Assembly: GCF_001039355.2 (NCBI RefSeq)
Contig: NW_019775900.1
Span: forward strand, 1-64,000
Direction of reading: 5' to 3'
Length of the DNA stretch: 64,000 bases
Origin: Lingula anatina
Taxonomy: Eukaryota > Brachiopoda > Lingulata > Lingulida > Lingulidae
Numbering within the stretch: the first letter of the stretch is position 1; each line of letters opens with the position of its first letter. The notes under the pieces are model-generated. The model saw only the letters and a program-made list of their open reading frames with translations, ran no database searches and was not told where the DNA came from. Made by a program: the position numbers and the translations under genes. This document shows, in pieces, positions 43,301 through 55,300 of the stretch.

Positions 43301-46300
43301 ATTTGGCGTCTCTACTGCGTTCACACTAGAAGCTTTACATCGATAGAATCGCGATTTGGCACTAATCGCGATTGAAAGTGTCTCGTGTGAATGGGGTTTA
43401 TATGATAACTCCTTTAAAGGTCTTGTATATTCCTTCAATGGCAGGTTGACAAGGTCAGTTGAATTGACCTGTTTAACCTGGTATTCTAACGTAGCTTATT
43501 GTCCAGATTAATGATTCATAAGGTTCGTCTTTGATAGTCATTGATAGACTTTCAGCTGAGTAGCAGTATAAAAGGGGTCTTTGGGGGTTTTAATGTAGAG
43601 CTATTCTGATTAAAATCCGCATTTTTTTCCCTCCCTTCTGTGAACACAGGGGTCTCTGACTGGGACAAAGGTGTTCTCTCTCTCTCCCGTCTACAACTTC
43701 CTCTGTAATTGGATCTTTTTGAATGAACATCTGCCTGTGCTTTGACTGCAGGCCATAACATAAAACTGCTCAATTAAATTAGGCAGTCTGTTTTGAGAAA
43801 TTTGGTGGATGATTCAGCTTAGTAAGAAAAAAATATCCACGTCAAAGCAGTAATTTTTGAATGAGGCATTTGTGCTGATGTAAGAGCCCACCAATATTTA
43901 ATTTCATCTTTCTTCATGCTTCTATTGTAGTCATAAAGAAAAAAGACTTAATCAAACCATTGCCGTATTTTAAAAATATCTGTGATGCAGCTTGTGAACT
44001 ACACAGAGCCTGCTTATGCATGGAAGTGCAGTATTCCTGCCCAGTTTCTGGTGCTTTATCCTTTATATAATCCAAGTTCATGTCTGAAGGGGTCTCTGTA
44101 GGAATTGCAGCATTGGAAATGAGATAATTAAATTGGTTGTATGAATAAATGTGTAGCTTTTGTTCTGTTGATGCAGCTTCAATTATTGCAAATCATTGAT
44201 CAAATGTCCTATGAGAAGGACAGTCGAAAATTAACTTTGCAATTTTCTGGCAGTTTTGAAGGTGAACTGTAAAAAATCTATGAATTATCATGTTAGGAAT
44301 CAGTCTCACATTTCAGACAATTCCCATCTCTAGGGTCATTATGGAAGGTGGTATTTTAGGATTGCTCTGCAGATTCTGAATATCACATGGATTTAGTATA
44401 GGCTCCCAGGGTAGGTCATTTGAATAGCCTGTCACAAATTAAAGCTAACTGGATCAGCTTGAGGAGGATGAAGTAGCAAACCCACAGACAATGAGCAAAA
44501 GTGATGAAAAATGTGTTGGTGGATGAGATGGAAATGAGAAAGTGGTTCTTAATTCAATCAAACAGCAGGCCCCTTCACTAGTAGCCCCAATTGAGAACTA
44601 AATGGACTCTGGGTCATTAGTTTCATTGATCAATGAAGGCTGATGCAGTGATTTGCCAAATTCTTCAGTGCAAATTAAGGAAACAAATGGCAACCCTTGC
44701 AATAGAATCGTTGCAATGGCTGATCAATCAGAAATGATTGAAGACCCAGTTGAGAACAATTGAGTGATGGTGAAAAACAGGTAGATCTCTCTTACATTTC
44801 AAACTGTACTGTAGACAGAAAGTCCTTTTTGCACTGTAGTGTAGACAGAAAGTTCCCTTTGAACTGTACTGAAGAGAGATGAACTGCACTGAAGACAGAA
44901 AGTCCTTTTTGAACTGTGCTGAAGACAGAAAGTTGTCAACTAATTCTGCCAGAAAGTTCAGATTCAGTCTATCGTCCTAGAGCACATAATATAAATAACA
45001 GTTCAGCCAAGGGAATCCATCATCAGATATATGACACTTTACACCAAAAAAGATGTGTTCTCTGATACATAATAACATTTTAATGAGAAAGATTTGTATT
45101 TTGATAAATAACATTTCCTAACAACAGACAGAAAAAAATGGTAGTTGTGAAATGCAGACTTAAAAACGTAGTTTGTTAAAGAAGACTTTTTAGGTGGTAG
45201 AATTTTTAATAAAGCAGACTGACATATTAAAGTAGCAAAAAGTGGTTTACTTCTGTCTGACAGAAGTAATATATAAAGCAAAGAAAATATTCATTTGGCA
45301 TTATTACTATTGATCCTAAACTAACTACTTGACTCCTGAAATGTTTAGAAGTCGTGAAAAGTAAACCATTGGAAAAGGCTTGTTTTGGATTCTGTGATTC
45401 TGCACAGAAAAGATGTCATTGAAGGCAGGAATTTGGTTGTGTATAAGGTACACAGCGTGTTCAAATACCCGTGGCCAAGGGGACAAAGAACCAGTTATTT
45501 CCCATGTTACATACTAGGTCAGAAGCTTTAACAAAACATGAGTATAATTTGACTCAGTTTTATGTACCAAGGGCATTTTCTGAATAAATAGACTTGGACA
45601 ATCTATGTGTATGTAGCCAGAATTTCGATTGAAATATGAAGCGTGTGAAATGTAAAGGTCATTTCATAGTTGTGTGCTGTTTTCATTGAAATCTTGTTTT
45701 CTCTTTATTCTGACTACTTTAAATTTGCAATTTAAGGATAAAATGTATTATGTTTCACTAACCCAGGGTCTCAGCTTATAGGAGCCATTCACTTTCTTAT
45801 GCCTTTTGAAACTGACACACAATGCTGGCGTGACTTTCGCTTTGAACTTTATACAAAAACCAACTTCAAAAATTTAACTAGATTCTATTCATAGCATTCT
45901 CTTTTATTTGAAAGTCAAAATAGGAGGAAAAGCTGATTGCATACATTAAATTTCATGCTGCCAAAAAAAACATTTGGCTTATGAGCAGCCATTGTGGGTG
46001 GGTCCAGCATGGCGCAGCTCTACCATTGTTGTATGGTGCCATATAGTGTTGTGTTTGAAAAGTGGTTCACCGTTATCTAACACAGAATTGTGGTAGCCAA
46101 ACAATGGAGAAGAATATTGCCTAATATTCCTTCATGTTTTGGCAGGGGGCTCTATATTAAAGCCTGGGATTAGCACGCACACCACGAGTGAACTAACTGC
46201 ACAGTTTGCTGTGGTCCTCCTGTGGTGGAAATATAATTTGATAAATAATGGTAGTTTTAATCTCCTGTTCCCAATAATGATGTGCTAACTCCCCTTTGTG

Positions 46301-49300
46301 CGGTAGGAAATTAAACGTGACTGAAGTAACATAGCTTGCCTTATATAAATGCCATGAGGAAGGGACAGTTATAAAGGCATATGTATAAATAGAGATAGAT
46401 AGATAAATTGGCCAGTATTAAGGTGTGTGTTATCTTGGCCAGCTGAGATAGCCAGTGGGTATTTGATATAGACTTATGACATAAGCACCTAACCAGGTTG
46501 CTATTTGCTGAGGACATTGGTGTTTAACATGTTGTTCATGAGAGGAAGTACCTTACAATGGTATTGATCCCCAACATTTGTCCAAATAATGGTATTCAAA
46601 ATAACCCAGCAGAGAATCTATACAAAAATTAATGACAGGACTGTGACAGTATGTATTTTTGTGCTGATTTACTCCATTCTACTTCGTGGACAGTTTATAT
46701 GAGTAGGAGTTACTGATACTGAGTGCAGAACTGAAGAAAATGAATCACATTAATTATGTTAATGGTTAATTGAGCGTGGTAAAGGCAACTTCTTATTTAT
46801 AGATAAGATATTCCTATCAACCACTGGGGGTTTAAATAGCACCCTGGTTTGTGGGTTACCAATCCATGTCCATTGTTTTTCTCTAACAGGTCTTGATGAA
46901 TTAAAGGAAAATTGCACGGTATTGATTGGTTTTCCCTTTGGCAATAAAGGTGTTTCTCCCTCCTTTACTAGTAGTACTTATCCAGGCTTGTACACTCTGC
47001 CTACTCAAGAAGCCTATCCATCTGTCAGTCAGCATTTCTCTTTTTATATTAGGAGAAACAATATTGTGTTGCTTGAGAAAGCGTAAATCGACAAGGGCAT
47101 TCCAAATGATATGACAGAAACTGTCAAATGAAACTTTGTTTGAATAGATAGCAGCGTGGATATGGTTCTGAATTGGTATGAATTAAGTATCATATCAAAG
47201 ATGTACGACAGTTATTAGATTTGATATACATGACTTGTTGGTGAGATATAGGTTCTAAATTACATGGACATGGGACTGTCATAAAACCATTTGTTTGATT
47301 TCTCTTCAGATACGATGTATGGGTATTATTCAGTAGATGTGCTTTGTTATTAAAGCAGCATTTTTCAATGTCCTGCATGTTTAAATTGCCATATGGGTGC
47401 TCATTAAGAATGGTACTGAATGAAGTAGGTGGTTATTAAATACGACTCCAATTAAGCTACCTAATGGGATTAGAGTTGTCATATTGCAAGCGGTTTGCAG
47501 AATCCAATCCTGACTTTTTTTTTGGTTTAGAAACGATGGAAATTGATGTAGATGATCGGTATTATTCCCATCTAATATCTGCTTAATTCCATCTCTGTGT
47601 AGAGTGAGGCGATGTCCACATAAATCTTGTCTCTAGATGGCACTGACTGATAGGTGAGAAAGGAGCAATAAATCATGGCCTGTCCCACTGATACTATGAG
47701 ATTATGTGCTTGATTACTTTTCCATCAAAAATTTAATTTTCTAGTGTCATTAACAGGTAAAAGTTGAAAGTTATATTAACTTTGGCTGTCGGATGACTTT
47801 CAGCCTCCATTTTCTGTCCTGGTCTAGGTGGAAGTATTTACACATATTTCCACTTGCTTTTGTCCCAGGCCTTGTGCACTACTGTAGCTGAGCATGAACC
47901 CAAGTTAATAGAGGGGTTGCGTGTTGTGTATCCTGTTACTGGTGTTTTTATCTCTACAGTAGTAGTGGATGACAGAAGTATAGGGGACAACAATATAATT
48001 ACAGGCCCACACTATTACTGAAGCTACCCAGTCATTTTGTGATGGGAAAGAGATTACAAGTAGGCTAGATTACATCTTCATAAGAGTCACATTTTATCTG
48101 GAATGTGGTCTTCTGTATGTGGAAGCTCCTCTGTTTTAAGGGAGGGGGGATACGCCAAGCGTGACAATGCAGTGTGTGGGGGTGGGGAAAAGGATAAAAA
48201 TTTTCATGTTAAAAAATTGCAGTGTGTGGGGGTGGGGAAAAGGATAAAAATTTTCATGTTAAAAAATTCTTAGATAACATGCTCCATCTTCGCTGTTAAT
48301 GCCCTTTTTTGTTGGGAATTTGGCATTAAAAATGGAAATGAACACTCTCAAAGTGTCTGGTAGAAGTTATTACATGAGATTTAACAGCTTCAATCTGCCT
48401 TGAAAATTTGTGCATGATGCAGAAGTAGATGAAAGGAAATCGAAACCTTGAGGCCATCAAGTGACATTATTAGTACATCATTGCGCGTCTGCTGACCATT
48501 GCAGTCTGTTTGTTTCTAGTTACTGAAACATATGCAGCCATGTTTAGGGAGAGGGGGAACCATATGGCTTGAATATACTGCTCTGTGGTACTTTATCTGG
48601 AGAGAAATTACTTTGATTTGCCAACCAGATGTCAGGTGTCATATTCACTTATAGTTTTGCCATAATACATCCAATTTAAACAAAAATAAATCTCCCTTCT
48701 AGAAACCAAAATGAAATTTACTTTTAACATGTCCATCTTGCAATGCAGTGCAGTGTGCATGCATTTAAGAGTTGATGGGGTCAGCAGTATCTGGGATTTT
48801 TTCCGTCAGGGCTGGTCTGAAATGCTGTATTTGTTTTTCCAAAGCCATAAACAATTGCTGTACCTATGGCAACAGTCTCTCAAGCAGTCTGGTTGGCATT
48901 AGTTGGTGCTGGAATTTAGGTTTAAAGTGCATTTTTTGTATGTTCGTTGCCATTTGAAATTGAGCAGGCCATCTACTATTTTAACACAGGTCATTTGCTT
49001 CAAGTAAATAACATAAAGTTTTCCATCTGCAGGTGATCTCCTGCTTAATATTCTTGTCGTTGAAGCTGTAATTTTCAGTAAACTGCATGGAAATTGGAAA
49101 ATCATTATTTCTATTCCATGATGCAATAGAGGTCATTAAGGGCAGCATATATCATGCGTCAATTATACAAGTATTTTGAACCGCAAGCACGCAATCTGAC
49201 AGCTTTTATGTAGTAAGATCTCCCATTCCTTGACAGCACATTTGTCTGCCTGTTGATCTTTGTGAAAGAAAGCCATGCCATGCATTGTTTTAACTGGTAG

Positions 49301-52300
49301 ATAACAATTATAGTACTTTTTCTTCTCATCTTAAATTTCTTAATTCATGTTGGTTACTAACAGCTGTGGTATGTGGTTTCCAAATAAAACTATAGTGATT
49401 TCAAAACAATATTTTGACAAGGTAATAGTTTGATCAACATCTTTTTCCATTATTTTTAGCTCTTTCATATCTTTTTTTTTATTGCATGGAATTTATTACA
49501 ATAATAATTTGTTTTATATGGTTGGTATATTTAAATGTTTTTTTCCCCTTTTTCAGGTTTTGCATTTGTTACGTTTGAGATGGAAGATGTTGTGGACAAG
49601 ATCTGTGAAATTCACTTCCACGAAATAAATAACAAAATGGTACGTATGTAATTCCTGCCCACAAAACTTAGAAATGCAGGTAGGTGAAATAATGAGAATG
49701 TTACTTTTATTTTTCATTGAACCATTGTGTACTGTAATTCCTCCTCACTTTATAAGAACTCCCCATTAATCAAAGGCTTGTTAGAGAGGAACATGCCACG
49801 TGGGCACACTGCATGAAGAGCAGGGAAATATATTGGAATTTAGATAATAGATTAAGATGGCTCTGTCAAATCTTTTTGGCATAGCATGCTGCATGTGATT
49901 GTCCATGGGAATCGAGTTGACCATCTTACTGACCCTGAGAGCCGTCTGTGAATTCAACTCTTCCCCCCTGTCTGAGATTGGTAATTAACAGAGACATCAG
50001 AGTGAAATGTAAATCAAGAGAAAATAAGGTACTTTGCTAACAAGCAGTGCAGTGCCCTTTTAGATGGGCTGGAATTGGGGAAGTGGGAATATTTACTCTG
50101 TAGGTAGCAAGTAATGTAAGCATTAAGATGTGTCTTGACGTGTGCTGCCATGTTTGGTAAAGTCTTGTGAAAAGTTCAGGTAGACACCAGCTGTGCATTG
50201 CGCTGGCTTGCACTCATCATGCTGACTTGCTGCTAATGAAGTGAGATTGACTTTAATTTTCCCAAAATAAGTAATCCTCATTAGGTTCATGCATCCATAA
50301 AATAATATTGGTTTTGACATTGGCCATTAGAAATGAGCTGAATATGAAATTATAATCTCCTCCACCCTGGCTGAAGCATGCTAGGGGTCTGGGTTTGATG
50401 GGAGGGAAATTGGTGTAATACGCAAGGTTCTTAAATTCTTGACATTAATTGTGTTTGTATTTAACCTAAAGCACCAAACTATTGTAAAAGAATAAATAGA
50501 GCCATAACTGTCAGGTTCATAATTTATGAGCTTTCATTGCATGAAGTTGTTGGCCTAGATGTATTGTTCCATTGTGACTCAGTGGGTATTCTTAAAGTTT
50601 ATTTACAGCTTGTAAGAAGTACATAAATAGTTTTATTAAGGTAACTAGATGTACAGTTGAGTACAGTTTGCCATTATTTGAATTGAGGAGCATGTGAAAT
50701 TTTTCCTCTAGTTCACAGAAGTTATTTGAATAGAAAAGACACATGGTATTCTCATTGACTATTGTTTCTTGATTGAGAAGCGGACCCATGTCACTAACAT
50801 CATTATCAGAATTTGATTGTGTTATTGCAGGCTCGCTTGATGCTGTTCATTCTCACGAATAAAAATCAATGGTTACTAACAATGTCAGACATTATTTGGC
50901 AAACCTTACCAAGTTCTCAATGAATTGGACCCTTACGTAAACTGTAATAAACTGGTTGTGAGATACACACAGCTTTATCCAGTTTGTCAGCATAATTAAA
51001 AGACTTTATGTTGCCAGTTACCAATATGTAGCCATAAGCTACTTAGTATTGATCATTGATTTAGGGAGAAAATTGTACGACTGTGAAGCATAATTGGTAC
51101 ATTTGAAAATAACTCTTTCCTAATTGACAGCTTTGCAGATCATTTTTGGCTTGTTTGTTGGCATGTTGGCAGAAGAAAGCTTAAAACTTCTTGAGAACAT
51201 TCCCAACATGTGAACTGTTCCACATGGTTGAAGTTAGACCAGACAACTCCTTTGATAATAACAGCCTGTAAGGCAACATGCCATTATAATCGTCCTGTTT
51301 CTAACCAAGATAAAATATTCTAGACTCTGAACATCTTTATGTCCTGGTAAATGACAGAGAGGCAGTGAAAAATGATGAAAAGATAACTCTTCGGCTTATC
51401 AACTTATGCCACTGGAGACTAGCGTGCTGCCACCTATAGTGAAGTCACGGCTAATTGATAACCAGAAACATAAATATTTATCTCTGCAAAAGAGATCCTT
51501 AATCATATAAAATTTTTCAGCAGGGGTTGAGAGTAAACACTAAAAATACCCCACAAATGCCCAAGAATGTTGTTTATAAGCATGGAAGGTGTTTCAGACG
51601 GCCTACATGATTTTTGCATCATGGTGATATGTGGAAGATAGGTGTTCATCTTACCTTGCTTATTTTACAGTTTCCTGTTTGAGGTTTTGTGAATAAATTA
51701 AGTGAAAGATTGTTTACTTTTCAGGTGGAATGCAAGAAAGCACAGCCAAAAGAAGTGATGAACCCGACAAATCTGACCAGAGGTAGGGGTTTGGTTCATG
51801 GTGGTTACGGTAAGCGTAAGCTTACATAGACGTGCCTCCTTTCATTATTTCTTGCTTTGTTGTGTGGCCCATTGCACCAAATACCACACCTTCAAACTTT
51901 GCCCCATTTGTGTGTATTGACTGCAGGCCATTGCATCGGTATATATATATACATATATACAGTTGTATTTATTTACTGGCGGTGTGTGGTTGTTGCCACT
52001 TAACTTTCTTGTTTAATAAACTGTGGGCTTTTTCTTCTGCTTTGTTCCAGTTAATTGACTAAAACAGATGTGCTACTAAATGATTAGAAACATTGTGGCC
52101 CCTCACATGTATAGAAAAGTTCATTCTAACACTACAGGGGCAGTAGGACATATGTATTGTCTCTTATGTTTGAAGGTTTGATGTTTGCTGCAAGCAGAAG
52201 TAGCAGTTATAAATTTAACGTAAACCTAACAGACCCATGAGTTTAGCAGGTAGAAATTTAAAAGCGGGATTTGTTTTGTAATCTTAGAAAGCATCTGCAA

Positions 52301-55300
52301 GAATTCTACTCTGTACTGTAGTGTGTAGACTTTTTGTATTGGTTACGGAATATTGGTACTTTGAAAGAAGCAGTTATTGGAGCATAAGTCTCATTTTCAC
52401 TCGACAAAGAATTGCCCTATTTCTTTCTTATTTCGAATTCTATTTCTTTCTTACCTCAACCAAAAGGAAAAAGAAAAAAAAAGATCAAGTTATTGAAAAA
52501 TTTTCCTGAAAAACATAGAGCCAAGATTGCAGATGTTCCTCAAAAGGGCCTTATTCATGGTCATTTCTTTGCATTACAAGGCCTGAAGTATGTTTGAAGA
52601 TTTTGTCCTGTTTCAGTTGTGAGTTGATTCATAATAACCAATTAAAAAAACCCTTGTTATTTTCCAGTCATTTTCGCTTTGAGTCATAAGTATATTCATG
52701 TTAGTAAAGTAGATGGAATTTTATTTCTAACATCATTGATTTGTGTTTAAAACAAAAAAAAAAAAAAATCCCCTCCCTACACCCCTGTCAGAGGCTGATG
52801 CAGTCACTAAGCAGATGTTAGCCTCTGTTTGGAATTGGAGCAGATGTCAGCCTCTATTTGAGCAGATGGAGAATGGATTCCTGTTGCATGGAGAATGTGG
52901 AGACTTGCAAGGATCAAAGTTATAAAAAAATGCCTTCAAACAAATTTCTTTCTTTTTATAGAAATTGCAATGCACCTGCAAAAAACGGGTCTTGAGCTCT
53001 TACCTATGAATCCATCCGAAGCACTTGCAAGTATGTAGTTTTCCACATCATTTTTGTTGGAAGTAATTATTTACTAGCTAGCTGGTGATAAAAGCATACC
53101 CATGTTGGCAAGAGCGTCCCACATAATACATCTAAAGGATTAATTTTATATCAAGTTTGTTTTGAAGTGATTAACTCTCATTTGGACTTCAAAAGCAGTA
53201 TCAATTCCTTTTTCGAAATATATTTCTAAACGAGGATTCTATTCAAACTTTTTAACAACCCATCTCAATGTTAATATTACATCTTTTGCTTCATGAGAAA
53301 ATGTGAAGAGTTATCACACGTATAATATTAAAAATGCAATAAAATGTATAACCTGTGTATATTGTTGGCCTGTGCCTTGCTTTGGTAACCTAGCACTGGA
53401 GAGGCATGCGGGGACACCTTGCCACAGGGTTGCTCACTGCAGTGATTTATACAAAGATAACATATTTCCCGAAGACTGTTATTTAATAATTCACCAGGTT
53501 AAGAGCAGCTGAAGGAAATATGACATCTTCATTGTTATTCTGATCAACATGCATGTACTGTCTTTTTCTACTGTGTATTTATATGCCTATATTTTTTGCT
53601 TGTCTGTCACTTTGCTGTTTATAACCACATATTGTTGATTAACCCAACAGATGTTTAATAGTATTGTTAAAATCCATATCAAACTCTCCTTGCTTTCACA
53701 CATAATGCATGTGTTGTTATACCATCCATGTCAATTAAAAAGTAGTATTTTTGTATTGTGATATATACATATTCAGAGTCACAGTTAATAGTTTATTAAC
53801 CTCTTTTTAAAAAGTTAATGGAATTTCTGTACCCTGATTTTCAAGGTTACTTCCCTGGGTTCCCTACCTACGCAGCAGCATATGGACGTGCTGGTCTCCC
53901 AGCCTATGGACCAGGCTATTTTCTTCCAACAGCAGGTAAGCGTTGTCATGGTGCCGAGCCTGGTACACCACACATGTAACCCACATGTCTCTGTGTGTAT
54001 CAGGAAAACATTACAGTTCATTTTGTGGTACATGACAGGTATAAGCTCTTTGTTATCACAGTGACCAGCTAGAGGAACACTGAATAACTCACTTGGGGCA
54101 GCAAAGAAGTTAGCATATTATTTTTACGTACTTTCAAATCAGCTGATCAGATTTTTTTAAACCAGAAAACAGAAATTGAAACAAGCCACCTTCTTTTGAA
54201 CCCTGGATAATATGTTGTGTGGGTAACTTTATTCCTTAGCTGATCTTTTGACCATAGGTGAACTGTGGGGCAGTCCAAAGTTTCTGGAAAATGTTAATCG
54301 TACATTTATGGAAGTTGGTCTGGGACATTTGGACCACCCTGTGCATCTGGGAACTGTTGATTTCAGAGTATTCTGGTCTCTAATGTACAGAGCTCAAGTT
54401 CAAATGATAAGAAAAACTGCCTCAGCATTAACTTACTGGATGAAAAATTTCTATTCTGCTCTATAGAGTATTTAGGTTATTAGAAGTGGCAGGTTTCCCT
54501 GAGCACTTCAGACTTTTTTTTTCAGTAGTGTGACTTGGTTTCTTAGCAACCAGTGGGAGCTACTTTATTATCACAAAATGAAACTTACAATGACTAAGTG
54601 GTGAAAATAAGCAATATCTGAAAAATAGGAAATGATTATTTTTATTATGGTTCTAAAGCAAGAGGTGTTTGAGTTGCTTTTCTTGTTGGCTTTAGTAATC
54701 TTACACGGTGAAATAAAAGCATGTGCCAGATTCGTAGATCAATTCTATTCTGATCATGCTTTCATTTCCTCTACCTACATATCAATATGGAAATTGCTTT
54801 GAATACCTACTACTACTACTGAACTATGCATAGCAGTTGATGGTGACCAGCATACACATTGTGTACATGCCTTAAAGTATATTAACTTGAGGATGGCCAG
54901 TACAATAAAGGCAGCATTCTATCTGCTGTAGGCATTGGTGCCGCATTTGGTGCAAGCCGTGGCAGAGGTCGCGGTCGAGGCGGATACATTGGTTATGGTG
55001 GAGCAACTGGTAAGACCTTTGCTCAAGCTGGGTCCAGTGTTGTAATTTTACTCCCTATCTAGCTTCCACAGTTATAGCTGTGTTTTTTTGAGTGGACTTT
55101 TTGATACTGTTATTATTATTGTGTAGGATATGGCCTACTGAAGATTGCTGCACCCGCACAACGCACACTTTTGGGTGACTTGCTGTGTCTCTTTATATAT
55201 AACTAACAAAGTCTCACTCTGTACTCAGTGGTTGATGTTTATTATATGTTAGCCCGCCTTTCATATGTAAAAATGTTTTTAAAAAATCATATTTTTGTTC

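Noticed and set aside
52788-52870. Imperfect repeats of GCAGATGT-CAGCCTCT type
   Set aside because: Too few and too short to call a repeat family. Noted only as local duplication.
54248-54466. 72-codon plus-strand frame in a musashi intron
   Set aside because: Starts in sequence with no family resemblance and no consistent phase with neighbouring exons. Could be part of an unrecognised alternative exon but nothing supports it.
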